This document shows positions 23,901 to 42,300 of a stretch of 64,000 nt of DNA, piece after piece (within the stretch, counting starts at the first letter, position 1; the number at the start of each line of letters is the position of its first letter). The notes beneath the pieces are model-generated. The model made no database searches and was not told where the DNA came from. It saw only the letters and a list, made by a program, of their open reading frames with translations. This stretch comes from Datnioides undecimradiatus (taxonomy: Eukaryota > Chordata > Actinopteri > Lobotiformes > Datnioididae), in the NCBI GenBank assembly GCA_008933995.1, contig WARS01000026.1, forward strand, positions 4,540,501 to 4,604,500, in the 5' to 3' direction. Position numbers and translations under genes: made by a program.

Positions 23901-24089
23901 ATAAACATAAGAGAGCACTGAGTTCAACAGGCTTAATCATGAAAAATGCCAATCCGTTACTTATGCACCTCAAGTGTGCTGTCTAAGTTTCTTGAAAGTG
24001 AGAGAGCTGTTTTGGTTTTCCAGTTGTTGGTGAAACGTAATTGTAAAATAAGACACTAGACTTGTAACTTCTTTATAAGGTAACTAATG
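20961..24089. other. Intergenic region upstream of dtx3
   Basis: About 3.1 kb with no recognisable gene. Open frames (for example 21545-21754 and 22865-23134) are short, lack splice context and resemble no family I know. Confidence 0.6.
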
Positions 24090-24106
24090 ACAACAACAAC
24101 AACAAT

Positions 24107-24181
<75 letters not shown>
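24090..24181 (+). repeat. Compound (CAA)n(TAA)n microsatellite
   Basis: About 14 CAA units with one TAA interruption, followed by about 18 TAA units. The minus-strand frame reading poly-Ile/poly-Val over it is an artefact. Confidence 0.97.
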
Positions 24182-24182
<1 letters not shown>

Positions 24183-24349
24183 GCATCATTGCTTGCCTGA
24201 AAGACTTCGTTTACATTATAACTAAATGAGTGGGTATCCCCCTCGTTGGCGCGTGGGCTGGACACTAGTGTGCAACTTAGCGTGTACTGAACGTTACGTT
24301 ATCATGTAAGCTGTTAAGCACGACCAAAGTATGATTCACTCACAGTATA

Positions 24350-24377
24350 AACACACACACACACACACGCACACACA
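24350..24377 (+). repeat. (CA)n microsatellite
   Basis: Short CA tract with one CG interruption, immediately upstream of the CCAAT box of the putative dtx3 promoter. Confidence 0.9.
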
Positions 24378-24390
24378 GGCCACCATTTGT

Positions 24391-24904
24391 TAGCCAATAG
24401 TGTCAGCTCAGTGACGAACTTCCTGGTCACATTTTCTCGTAGGTCCCAGTCTCCTTATTAATGGGTTATGTTTGCTCCTGGACAGTCAACAGGGAGGACA
24501 CGGCTCAAAAGAGGAGACACGGACCGCAAATCGTGAAGAAAGAGCGAATAATCTGCACGGAGAAAGCTATCACATAGCTGACGTGGTCGGAGCCAGATAA
24601 GAAGAGTCACTACAAGTGCTATTTACTCGGTGTTACGCCTAGCCCAAGGACGTACGAGGAAGGCAAACAGAGGCAAGACTGTGAACGAAGTGCGGGGTTT
24701 TGGATGGCGTTTGCCGGTGCCAGGGAGGGGCTGCTGAGAACCTAAAAGATATATGAGTCGGGATTACGTTTGGATATCATGTCTTGACTACAAAGGACTA
24801 ATTATCCGCGGATAAACTGCTGCAGCACGTCAGAAATAAAGGCCTCCTGTGATGGAGCTTTGCTAGAAACCTCCCTGACGGGCAGCGACGAGCTACGGCA
24901 AAGG
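24391..24904 (+). promoter_or_regulatory. Putative dtx3 promoter and non-coding exon 1
   Basis: Contains a CCAAT box (24394-24398) and a CRE half-site TGACG (24412-24416), with CpG enrichment downstream. A good donor after 24904 (GTGAGG at 24905) would end a non-coding first exon that splices to exon 2 at 25088. The start site is not resolved; near 24450-24500 would fit. Confidence 0.45.
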
Positions 24905-25115
24905 GTGAGGTACCGAAGGACCATCTCAATGTTGATGCGAAATCTGTCAAATCTAACCTAATGCTGCGAAATCGCCAAATTGCCCTTTGCTGCTGCGGAG
25001 TATGGCTCAACAAAATATCGCCGATCAGCTATGCTAACGTTTGTTGCAACCCTTCAGTCTCTCTTCCTCTGTCTTTCTGTTCAACAGGACGCTTAATTCG
25101 CAATTGAAGGAATTT

Positions 25116-28117
<3,002 letters not shown>

Positions 28118-29990
28118 CGGCATGAAAATGACAGACCCTTCCACGACTTTGTAGGACTTTCTGAGTGTCCTTGCGGTGGACCCGACTCGGCTCCAGGTTG
28201 TGCTCTGAGACTGCTCGTCCCTTAAAGTACGGCTGAAGACAAGGCCCTCAAGCAGACAGATGTCTAATGCTGCAGCAGAGCCCACATCACTCCACTAGTT
28301 GTTCCTCTGTTCACTTTTCCTCCAGAGTTCATCCTAATCCAGTGCTACATGTGGAAGAAAATACTTTGAGTGCAGTGCATTCTTGTATTACACAGTCCTC
28401 TACCTGTCACTATTGGCAATAGGACTGATTTGATGCACTTGTTTAAGAGCATCGTGGTGTGTTGGAATTCATGGCACTTATATATTATTTAGAAAATCTA
28501 AGTTTAATGTTATGACAGTTTATGTTATATTAATGTTTATTTCTACTCTGGGGATTATTTTATTTAGCACACATTTTTTTGTTTTATCTCCCCAGAAATG
28601 TTTGTTGAATAAGTCTCTCTAATTTGATTGTTACTAATTACCTTGTTGTAAGGATAGCTCTTGGGGTACGTGGCAGTATAGCACTGCCTCAACAGAAAGA
28701 ACTCATTTTCTGAAGTTATCGCAATCTAAAGCACTCACAGGCACTTTGGTAAGGGAGGTTTTATTTTTTCTTTCCAGTGAAGTCATTGTCATTGCTTCTT
28801 CTGTGGAAGAGTCCTTGGGGCAAACAGGTTTGTGCAGCTATCAGCTATTAACTTGGTGGCTACAAGTTGATGTCAATTGCTTAGAACTCTTCATTTGCGT
28901 ATGATCTTCACCCCAACCCCCATTTTTCTACTGAAATAGGAAGAATGTTAAACTATGTCTCATTGCAGCACCTTTTTATTATACACATTAGGACTTCACC
29001 CCACCCGTGTTTTTTTTTCTTGCCATCTGTCACTTCTGTTATTTCAAAAAGTCTCCCAGGTGTTGAGCCCATTACCTCAGTTGTTTGTAATGCGCTCATC
29101 TAATTACCAGATTTATGACGATGTCAGATAAAAAGGGCATATAGACCACTTAAACCAAATGAAAGGCACAAAAGCTCTTTAAATATCTATGCCTCTGTCC
29201 CTGTCAAACTGGGAGATTTCCTTGTTTGTGTTCTCATTTAAAATGAGGTAACTGTTGTAAATGTGTTTATCTCAATAGATAATCAACAATACACAGTGAA
29301 AAAAAAAATAAAAATGTTTCGGGAACAGTTGATTTGATTTAGGGTGGGGTACTGATTTTGTTGTGCCTTTCTTATATTCACTTTTGATAAAAAAAATCAA
29401 GCATGAAGTTACTAATGAATGAGCAGTTTGGGCGTATTTCAATGTTATTTCATAGATAAACAGCATCATGTTTACGGCTATACTATCTGGCTCTAAGTAA
29501 AAATACTACACAGTTCATGAAAATATGTAAACCAGTGTATATTAAATTAGCTTCTCCTTCATAAACATTCTTGTAATGCTGAAAAGCCCTCAGAAGTGAT
29601 AAAAGCTGTATATGTGGAAGTGCTTTGCTGAGTGCAGTAATCTGCTTGGCTAGTGGTAAATTTGTTATTAATTTGACTGGTCTGATCCATACATCAAATG
29701 CCCACACTTTTCTTCTGTTCCCATTCCCTCTCTATTTTAGTTAAGGGACCAACTGAAATATTTTTGGGACACAGGATTGTAGTTTACTAAAGCTACTGTG
29801 CAAACATTTCTATGCATTACATGACTAATGAGGAGCCAGGAGAGTGGCTAGTCGGAGAGATTAAACATATTACAAAGTGATTGTTAAGGAAAAGCTGGAG
29901 TTTTGCTTTTCTAATTGTGTTGATTCGTACTTTGTTGATATTCAGAATAATGTGCTTTACATTTTAATACTTGAATAAAAAGTTATGTTT
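28118..29990 (+). other. dtx3 3' untranslated region (predicted)
   Basis: Non-coding, AT-rich. Candidate polyadenylation hexamers are AATAAA at 29307-29312 and at 29974-29979. The distal one gives a 3' UTR of about 1.87 kb. Confidence 0.5.
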
Positions 29991-31027
29991 CGGTTTGTCT
30001 TGGATATTCAATATAGGCCCTAAATAAACCAGGTGGATCTGTTGAACCTGTGTCCATTTGGAAAGTGTCCATTTGGAATGAGTTCAAGGGAGATTTGACC
30101 TGAGCTGTGGTTTTCACACACCAAGATACTGAGTAATACACTTTGTACCACCTAGTGGACTACATTATAACTTAAAGACCGAGCATAAAATTACCCTATA
30201 CTTAGATAAATTAGATACATTTTATACCATAACTCCCCTGAGAATTGGAAAATGTTTCAGGCTTCATTTGATTAGGTATAATCATTGATAAAAATAAATC
30301 CAGTCAGGTGTGTCACTGTAAAACAAAGTATGAGGGTGTGGTTCAGGCCAACATGCATGTCAGGAAAACCATGTTACCCGGGGTCCTTTGTTATCATGAC
30401 ATCTCCCTCTCATGCTCCTCGCATTCTCTGACTGCCTCTCTACTACATACTGTCAGTTAAAGTAAACTGTCCTTTAATAAAAGCATTGTTATGTAGCCCA
30501 AGCTGGCATTCACAGTTCGGAGGTGTGTATTGAACACAAACTAAAGATTCTATAATCAATTAAGGAATGAATTACACCCAGGCACCATCATCATTGGTAT
30601 GTGCACAAATCAGCTTTATCAAGAAATATCAGTTGTGGCCCAATACTAATACTGTCACATTATATATTACGCAGTATACTAAAATATATTATACTACTTA
30701 TAAAGTATACTGTTATAACACACATTTTAAAGTTAACTGTTGGGTTATTGTGACTGATGCCTCCATTTGTCAGTAGCATTTTGTCATAGATGGCTGCGGA
30801 GCTGATTGTACCAGGCTTTATTTACTGTTTCCTGCATCTTATATTCTAATCATTTTTAAACTGTATTTGCAAAGTATCCTAAATAGTGATTAGCTGTAAG
30901 ATAAGCAGCAGAACAAACAGTACAATATTTCCCACTTAAGTGTAATGGAGAACAAGTATAAAGTAGCATCAATATTGTACCTCAGAATTGCATCGTCAGT
31001 GTACTCTCATCCTCCCTTTGGAGGCAG
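29991..31027. other. Intergenic spacer between the two Deltex genes
   Basis: About 1 kb without a gene. It contains CCACCTAGTGG at about 30148, a weak CTCF-like core on the minus strand. Confidence 0.6.
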
Positions 31028-31040
31028 CACTTTCGTTTAT
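31028..31040 (-). promoter_or_regulatory. Candidate IRF-binding element upstream of the short Deltex gene
   Basis: On the minus strand it reads ATAAACGAAAGTG, containing the IRF core AANNGAAA and one mismatch from the two-GAAA ISRE core. It lies about 190 nt before the start codon. Function is inferred. Confidence 0.35.
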
Positions 31041-31221
31041 ACTTGGCTCATGAAATATGCCAGCGACAGAGAATCTTTACTGAAATCAAGACTACCGTTT
31101 CTTGTCAGAGCCACACACTGAAACCAATCAGAAATCTGGTACTTTCCTCAATTTGACGTCACTCATCTCTGGACTCCGTACACGGAAAGACACATACTCG
31201 TCGTCACATACCGGAAAAATT

Positions 31222-33273
<2,052 letters not shown>

Positions 33274-33355
33274 TCGCTGAAGACAATCGGAAGACATGTT
33301 CCAAATTGATTTAATACTGTGTATTATTAATTATTAAAGTTTCTTATTTCAAATA
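33274..33355 (+). other. 3' UTR of the short Deltex gene (predicted)
   Basis: ATTAAA at 33333-33338, about 60 nt after the stop, is the nearest polyadenylation signal, implying a very short 3' UTR. Longer forms are possible. Confidence 0.45.
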
Positions 33356-33910
33356 TGCACTTTTTGCTCAAGCAGGGTTTTGCATCATTGACACTTTAAG
33401 ATGTTTTTTTTCTATGGTTACATGGAATTGTTATAGCAAGGCATGACTGTTAATGGCTTTTCCCAAAGATCTTTCAACTGATATGCAAAAAATACTGTTT
33501 GTTTGTTAAGTATGTAATCAAACAAAACAAACACTACACAACAGCATGTTACTAAGAAGGGGTTATATTGTTTATTATCACATTTCAGCAATCTCAATAA
33601 TCTCATATTTTGCAGCACTGGATCACAGGTCTGATGTCTAAAAGTAGACATAAGAGGCAGAACAGGTGGTAATAACACTCTTTGCTCAACCAAACTTATC
33701 TTGAGGGCTACAGTGAACAGAACTGCTGGACAGGATAAACAACAACGATGATCTATCTACAAAGAATGACTGCTGTGTTTTATGTATATAAAATATGGAC
33801 AGATCAATAGAAAGAAGTGTTATCATGATCTCATGTCAATCAAACATCAATCAAAATGAGGATTTTATTTTCAACTTTGAAGTCATAAGCAGGAACGGAG
33901 ATTTACTACG

Positions 33911-33934
33911 AGTAATACTTTACGAAGTATTACT
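33911..33934. repeat. 10-bp-arm perfect inverted repeat
   Basis: Arms AGTAATACTT and AAGTATTACT are exact reverse complements around TACG. Confidence 0.9.
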
Positions 33935-34422
33935 ACTTTAACTACCTGCACTTGGCAGAAATAAATAAACATCAGAGAGCTGAGCTTCTTGTGAAGAATA
34001 AGGTTGGAGTGATGTACTTTATTTATTTATAGTGCTGAATTCTACTGTAATAATGTTATAAAAATGTTTCAAATTTTTATAAGTTTCATGTCTGTCAGGA
34101 CATAGTATTTTGTGAAATTATAATAAAGCGTTTGCTCAGCCAAAACAACTTCTGTTTTCACTCCTTTAAGGGGTCATTGTAACAGATAAAAAAATAAAAA
34201 AATAAAAAATAATATATATATATATATAGTATATTTGAATATTATAATATTTGGGTGATACAGTGTTCCACAGTATTTTCTGAGACATTTATAGTATCAT
34301 ACTGTTGCAGCTCTATTACAGAGGCTTACACTAATGTAACAAGTGTAGTTGTCATCAGCTCAAGTAAGACTTTATCTTCACCTCAACCGTTTCCAACACT
34401 GTCTGTGCTTGCTGTGCTCCAC

Positions 34423-34424
<2 letters not shown>

Positions 34425-34461
<37 letters not shown>

Positions 34462-34660
34462 TATGTATTACTCATGTTGTGGGGCCATGAATTAGTTTAC
34501 ACAGTCACATTGTTGGGACTACCTATCTTTTTTGGGGGGGATAAAATGCAACTCCCTTCAATGTAAATCATAAAATTTTGGGCTGAAGACTTGTTTTGGG
34601 TTTCAGTTTAGGTTAGGGTTAGGCAAGTAGTGGCTTTGGTTAGAATTAGAAGTATTCAGA
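34425..34660 (+). mobile_element. Microsatellite-associated teleost repeat
   Basis: A (TG)n tract at 34425-34459 is followed by TTGTGGGGCCATGA, GTTTACACAGTCACATTGTT and GGGACT. This resembles the fish repeat with TTGTGGGGACC and GTTTACACAGTCACATTGTG blocks. The TTAGGTTAGGGTTAGG stretch at about 34608-34624 belongs to the same family and is not telomeric. Boundaries approximate. Confidence 0.55.
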
Positions 34661-35519
34661 AAAATAATTTTAGTTAATGTAATTTGGAGAATAGTTTTCC
34701 CCCTAATAGATTGTAGTGATATATACTGATGATAATGTAGCTTTCGCTGAAGCACATTTCTGAATATAACTGGAATGGTTCCAGCAGCACATCATCACTG
34801 TTGTTTAATTCAAGCTCAGTCTGATGGGGAATAAGTTATACGCTTTACTACTTCAACAGGATTGGGTGTCTGCTTTGACTTTGTTCAATATAATAAATTA
34901 GGTTTGGTCCACACATCCATCTGGTGATGTCCATATTGGAAATCATTGTGTTACGTATCACCTGTGAAATGGAAAGATAAAGTTTCTTATGGAAATGAGG
35001 TGATAATGCATGTTGCATTGTCTGTAGATATAGATTATTCCACTGTCAAAAAAGAAATACACAGAATTTACTGACTAACATAACCAAATTGCAACAGAAA
35101 ATAGTTCCCAACTAATGCATTGCCTATTGCCATGTAATGTCTGCTAAAATTCACGGTGCCCAGCTGTTTTAGAAAACTACTCAGCAGTTTTTAATGTATA
35201 TTTTCTTTTTTTGAATATAAGGAAGAATGCCATAGACAAATGAACCTATGCATTGTTGTTTTGGGGTCTTTTCATGTGATACTTTGAAATTTTAATGAGA
35301 AATGTAGCACATCACCAGCACCTTCTCACAGCATATTTAATGCCACATTCATTCATTTTGTGCCTTAAATGTGAAACCAGTTAACATACTGTTGACGTTA
35401 TTGTTAAAAGCTGTGTTGAACCAGAGGAGAGTCAAACACAAGTGCAGTCATGTATCTATCAAGCTCTTGTCCAAAAACATTTTTGATATGCTCTCAGTCC
35501 TGCCTTTTACCTGTCTGCT

Positions 35520-35531
35520 CCACTAGAGGGT
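35520..35531 (+). promoter_or_regulatory. Candidate CTCF core
   Basis: CCACTAGAGGGT fits CCASYAGRKGGC except at the last base. Motif match only. Confidence 0.25.
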
Positions 35532-36278
35532 GATGCTCTCCTCAAAGAAGACTGTGTGACGGCATCCGCTTGGTATGCAGCTGCATCATCATCACAAACC
35601 CACAGTCCCACAGCACCTCCCAAACCTCATTGCCCAAAGTCAGTGAGAGGAGCAGAGCATCTGCTATAGATGATGAGTCATGTGTTTCTATGGTGCTCAG
35701 GGCAGTTTTTTGCAGCACCATCTCAGTCTCTATGTACAGCAGAGAGAACAGCGATCACCTTGTGTTTGACCATACTGAGCTGATCATCTCTAGATTTCTT
35801 ATGGCAGTGAAAACTGTTAGATGAGTTGTGGTTGCATGTGCACAGAGACACAAATTCAATGTAAACACTGATAACGACAAAGGCATTTGAGACTCATCTG
35901 TTGTTGCATTGGATGATAAACGTAACAAGTGTCGTGGCCATTACTAGCATGGACAAAATGTAGTGCAAACACAGAGAAGCATTGTACTGTCTGAGATCTC
36001 TTTTGCCTTTCACTACGTTATTCGACTGGCACCCTTTTACCAAGTTACAAGTGAATATGTGTAATATCAAGCTGATCTTCTTCCCTGGGGCAGCAGCGCA
36101 GAGTTATAGGATGAGGAAATACCTTTAACCTATATTTCTGTATCAGAGAGAGTGCACATGTGATCAGGCTCGGCCTCTCTAGTACTGTGGTGTTTAGTGG
36201 CTGGGGGCATTTCAGTGGCCTAGGATCTGCGGGCATCTGCTGCTCTCACAAAGCAGACCAGAACCCATCTGGTCAAAT

Positions 36279-36302
36279 ACACACACACACACACACGCAC
36301 AC
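36279..36302 (+). repeat. (AC)n microsatellite
   Basis: Short CA tract with one CG interruption in the gene-free region. Confidence 0.9.
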
Positions 36303-39300
36303 CTCCCCCTTTCCCCTTTCTCCCATAATTCATCAGTCCAGTTCATCTATTTCTAATCATAGCTTTTCCTCTCTTGTCCATTCAACGGTTTTCAATTAAG
36401 TGTCTATAAATTATGGACTTTTCTCGGCCAGTTCTCTTTCTTTCTGCTGTATTGTGCAAATTTAAGGTGATACATCAGCTGACACAACTTCATGAAGAGC
36501 TGATTACAAGTTTTTTTAAATTTAATTTTGTTGTGATTTATTTCAGACCTTTTATCTGGAAGGCACCTTATAGCAACAGACTGGAAAACAAAATAAGTAG
36601 AGGATCAAATAAGCAGTGAAAAATAAGACAACTGGAGCACATTCCTAACATGCAGACAGGTACTTTGTAAATACAACAAACATGTCGACTACTTCAAAAT
36701 TCAGCTCAGTGAATGTAACCCACATTCGAATGTGAAATATTCCACATGAAAGCCTGCAGAGTTTCCATAAAAGGACATCCTCCCATCTGACTGTATGTCT
36801 TATTATTTAAATGCAAATCATATTCTTGATTAAACTGACATGGACTCTCAGTACCTTGTTTGCACTCTTGTAAACTAAGGCCACAAGCTCAGAATTTATA
36901 TTAATATTGACTGACTCTTTGCCCCTCTCCCTGTCATTGTCCATCTGGACATCTGGGGAAAGAATTACATAAATGTAACCTAAGATATAAATATGTATCA
37001 ATGATTATGCAGAGCAATATTGTGGGTGGATTAAACATACATCAATGTAAATGGCCAGTGACAAGCGTTCCCTATAAAATGGATTGATGACAGAGAGAAA
37101 ATAAGCACTCACTGTGTGGATTAAGACGGATACATCTGTAGATGCTTTCATTAATTTCCATCAAATGATGCTCACATGACCAGTCCAAGTCCCTGAGCTG
37201 AATTTGATTTGCTGGCCTGCACCACCTGGACAGGGCTAATTCTGTACTTTAGTCACAATGCTTGATCATTAGCACACATCATTAATTGTGCAAGTTGTTT
37301 GCATCATACCACTGTTAGCCTGGCATGTGTTAGTAAGAAAAGGTAGAGAACTCACAAGAGTGGTTTGATGTTGATTTGCACTTCTTTGTTATCAAAATGA
37401 CATTAATAAGTGGCACATATAGAGTGTCGTAAATTAACCGGCCCGTCTGCCTGAAAAAATACACCAAAAAAACAATAAAAAATATTTTTCAACCAGCCAC
37501 AAAACTGCAGCTTCACAAAAATGAGAATTCCCTGTTCTTGCCTTTAGTAAAATAAGTAAGTTTAATTTATTTTTGATAATTTGAAACCACTGTACTGCTG
37601 GTTGGACAACACAAACTGTGTGCAAGTGCCATTTGTGATGGCATCTCTCACTATTTTTTTAATTTATACCAACCCAGATGGTAATGCGTTAGAGTTAAAT
37701 GGAGTGAAAGCAGAGGTCTGTGCAGGTACACTTTGTAAATGTTTGAATGATTAACCTTTATTTAAACTTGATATAGAAATGCAACCTGGAGGTGAGAGTC
37801 AATAAACTATATGCTGTTATTCATCTGGTGTGTGACATCATGTATGTGGCACATGGAGCATGTGGCTGGGCTGACTGAGTACTATAAGAACTAAAACCAA
37901 TGTGGTGTAGTGGCTGCATGTAAAGACACAATGTATTTTGATATGATAGAGATGTAAAGGGTAGTTACACTGCTGCCCTTGGGTGCCTCTTGGTGGCCAT
38001 TGTAGCCCTAAGCAAGCAGTTAGTTATGGTATAATGTGTTGATGATTTTCCCGTCAGACACTGAATATAGCACCACGACTTCCTGGCTGTGACTAGACGA
38101 TGGCTCAGAAGGGGCTCCCAAGAAATACACAGACATGCATACCCATCAGAAGAGAGATGTGCAGTGTTTCCTGTACTAGAGATGATAAGAAAATCATTAT
38201 GTGACAATGCAGAGCTGTTTTCGCCCCCTCTCCCCACTGTGCTCCTTAATTAGAGTGTCTCTGGCTGTGGGGAGAACCCTGGCACATCACTTGCCTGCCT
38301 GCCTCCTCATACTCTCATCCACTGCTGCTAAAGCCACCCAATCACAGAATACCTGTCTATCTGGGGGCAGGGCATGTTAGTCTTCGTCTCCTTTCACTGT
38401 AATGAGGATCACCAGACATAGCCTACTTTTGCATACCTTTGAAGGTATTCTTTTTCTTTTTTTATATATATAGCTTCACCCAGTGTTCCCATTTTTAATG
38501 CCAAATTTGACAGAGATAAATATTCTCTGGCTTTCCTGAATTCAAAATCTCTGTATCCAACTCATAAAGGACACAAGGATATTTCAGGCTGTGTTTGTAT
38601 GTTAGGTAAATGGACAGGAGGAGGCTGAGGAGGCATCTGTCTCCATACACACTCTTTGTGTGACAGAATGTCAGCCCACACCGCTGACATGCTCATTCAC
38701 TGAGCCTGAGGCTGTTTGCTTAAGAACAGTAAAGTGAAGGTGGGTGTGTGGGTGCTTGTGCTTCTGTGGCTTTTGTCTGTGTGCCCTTGACTGCATCTGT
38801 GCATACAGTATGTAAGGATATGCACTAGCGAATACTTGAGCATATGTGTGTGTACGTGTGTGTGTGTTCGTCGAAGCGTTTTCTTACATCCTGTGTTCTG
38901 ATTCATAGCTGGGGCTACATGGCTTTTTGTCTGCCTGATTTAGCAGAACAGACCCTCTGCTTTTCTTAGTAATGCTGACAGATTTACTGACTTACTTCAC
39001 CGACAGGACACAACAGCAGAGCTGGCAACTATTGGGGTCTTTGGCTTGGTTGTCAGCATCACAGATTGAAGGCTGGGCTCAAGCTGTTCTTCATTAGCGA
39101 CAGGCGAGCTTCTCCTCTATATGAGAATAGCAGCTCCATCGTCTGTTCTCTGTGAGAGATTAAAACAGTGTCCAGTAATTACCTCTCCAACTTAAAACAG
39201 GAACAGTGTTGTTATCAGTTGTCTGTCATGCTTTAATGTTAAATGTTTTTGTCTATATCAAATTGCAATAACTGGCTGTACAGCAACATGAAAATATTCA

Positions 39301-42300
39301 ACAGAGGCTGAATAAAAACCCCTGCATCTAGTAAATATTTTCTGGGCGCATGGAGTAATGCCAAACTTCTTTGTTGTCCTTCCTGTCTGCATCCATAGCC
39401 TTGGCTATCCACTCTTAGACTGCCTCACGTAAGAGAAATTAGCTGCGGCTGTCATGGCAACTGGCATGACCTTTCTGTCATTTTACAAATGAGAATTTGT
39501 ACCAAGGTCTATCTCTCTTCAGAACAACTGCAACAGCTGCAACTGGAGTTTTTTTTCACAATTGTGGAAAAACAGTTTTCCTTTATTCCAAACGCCATCT
39601 GGGTTTCTTTTGGTGGACATGCCGTGCCTGTACATTTAGTAAAATACAGCCCGATGTATCTACATGGAAAGGTTGTATCTAGTTGGCACCTCTATTGTAT
39701 GTGCAGCTGTATGTGCTCTTTTAGCTCTTTATTCATATAGAGCAGATCCCATGTAGGTATAACACAAGATCAAGTGAATGAAAAGTATGCTTTGCTATTA
39801 AGTGTCAAAAGTCTGTCAAAATTATACATCAAAAATATTTAATATACATTTTGTGTTTGGTTTTCATCCCCATGTATTTACACTTACAGACTACACAATA
39901 CAGACTAATGTAATTAATGTTATCCAGTTGCTCTACAAAGAACTGCCTTGTAAATATGCAGAGAAAACATAATCATTAAAAAAAAACAGTTGCACTTGGT
40001 CATGAGTCTTTGCACAGCTTTCAGTGTTTCACACAGAATTTACAGTGAAAATATAAATATGGACCAGCTCATGAAAAAACATGCACTTGCACAAGCAGAT
40101 TTTGTATTGCTGGGCCAAAGTGTAGGCTGAACACAGAGATTTTATTTTTATTTTATTTACCCACATGTGATGTAACTATTTCTTGTGCTATAATCCAGGT
40201 TTAGCATCCACGCAGAGAGCTGACACAGATCCAAGGAAGATCACGCTAAACCTGCAGGCAAATAAGCAGACTCTGAGCAGTGTTTTGTTTTTTTGTTCCT
40301 TAAATGTCTCAAGGTTAAGTGTATGAAGAGGGGAAAATCCTTGCAGTTATGTACTGGGAACCTTGGCTCACCTGTGGTTTGTTGCTGGAGAGATATCATA
40401 CTTCCAGTAAGGGACAAGCAGTCCTGCTTATCCCTTACATCTTAACAATTAGCAAATGGAAAAACTGCACCTTATGGCAACAAACAGCTCACTCAGCAGT
40501 TTAAACGTTGAATCATAAGAGTAAACAGAGAGCTTAATCATGTCAGATAATTATAGCAGGAGTTGAGGATGTTGTGTGAGTAACCACTGCTGCCACAGTG
40601 TGTCCTCATATGATGCATAAATCAGTGTGAGTCAGAGGATATATTTTCATATTCATAGCCCAACTGGTATCCTTTTTTAGAATAAGAACTGGTTACACTA
40701 ACAACCTAGGACAGTGGGCACAATTAAAACATTTAAGAGGCCTCAACAATGAGTTTGGCATCTTTCTCACCAATTTAAAAAAATAAATCTTGAGAGAAGC
40801 TTTGAGTTTTATTATTATCAGTCAAATTCCTGGCATACATACTGCACATGTCTAAGTCAAGAGCTAACAGAACTAAAGTCCAAGATTTCCTGCTTAATTT
40901 CAGAATTTGATATAAAGTTTTTAAACCAAATATAGCAAATCAATTGTGAAATGTGAGTATAATACACAGTAATTTAATGAACCGTATTAGTTAAACACAG
41001 TGTTGATCAGATCTGGATCTATGAATATTTTGTTTCCACACAAGAGCTCCTTTGAACATCACATCTTAGTAATTAGAGGAGGATATGGAGAAAAGGGGGA
41101 GAATGAGCATTTAGATATTGCCGCTGTGGCATACTGATTCCTGTCACAAAGGTGCCTCTAAGCCTTCTACAGCCGGTATCAAGGCAGGAAGGATAGCAAC
41201 TGGGGGAAAAAATGCATATTTACTTATCAAAGACTCCCTCCGAGCAGCTGTGAATCAAAAACCTAGGAATATGTGAGTCAAAGAGAAGAGGAAGAAGAAA
41301 CAGAGGAAAAAGAAGAAACAGCTTTGGGAGGGAGGACACAGACAGAGGGCGGATGAAAATCCTCCACGGGAATATCTTTGGAGCTGATGTGTTGCATAGT
41401 AACAGACCATGCATTCCAGTATCTAGCCCATGCATTGATTAAAAACTTCTCTTTATCTCAGAGAACTTTTCTTTTAAAAGTGGTAACCAGACACAGAACC
41501 TGGCTTTATTTAGGAAGCCTATCAGGGCCTGCATGGTTGTATAATGAGGAGAGAGAGTAAAAGGGAAGGTAGGTACACTACATTTTATGCATTCTTCAAT
41601 AGATGATTCTGTCATTTTTAGCAACACAGATGCAGAACTGAGTTTAATAAGCTGAAAGCTGTACTGGAGAAATGTATCCTTACTTTACCCAACACAGAAT
41701 TGTACTTCAAATGTTTATGCATGGACACTAAGACAGGTAAGCCATGAGTCTACCAAACCTTTGGCGTGTCATGTTAAAATATGAAACCAATAGACAGTCC
41801 TGTATTAAACCAGACTGAATGTTAGAAATGTTACTCTTGCATTTTGCTGCTCAGACAAATGTGAATCTGTAAGACAAAGTTTTATTTGTGTAGCACATAC
41901 TTTAATTGACTGTTTTCATAGTGTTATGGTAAATAAATGAGAGGCAAAATGATAAATATGTCATTATTTTCAAACTCCTGCTAAAGATGAACAATGTAAT
42001 TGTATTCTTCTCATTTGCACATACGCCGCATGGATGCTGCATTGGCAATAGGCTTATTCAATTACATGTTAGCATTCAGGATGTAAACTTATTCAGCTCA
42101 TCCACTGTCTCATATGCATCATACTGTTGCTTCAGAGTCTGTGCTGTATGTGCTGCTGGAAGTACTGCTGTGAGTCACTGACTAAGGCTTGTACTGTAAA
42201 TCTGCACCCGGCTCTTGACACCTCTGTTACACTGCAAGACAAGAAGATGCACACTGCAGTTAGGTGGTAATATAGGGCTGATGTATTTTGTTTGACAAGG

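Noticed and set aside
24056..24265. Open frame coding poly-Ile/poly-Val on the minus strand
   Set aside because: It is the translation of the (CAA)n(TAA)n microsatellite and has no other support.
31102..31221. Upstream in-frame extension of the short Deltex gene
   Set aside because: The frame is open but begins with TTG, not ATG; eukaryotic initiation there is unlikely and the residues show no family similarity.
34608..34626. Telomere-like TTAGGTTAGGGTTAGG
   Set aside because: Only about two imperfect units, embedded in a dispersed fish repeat that often contains such words; not an interstitial telomere.
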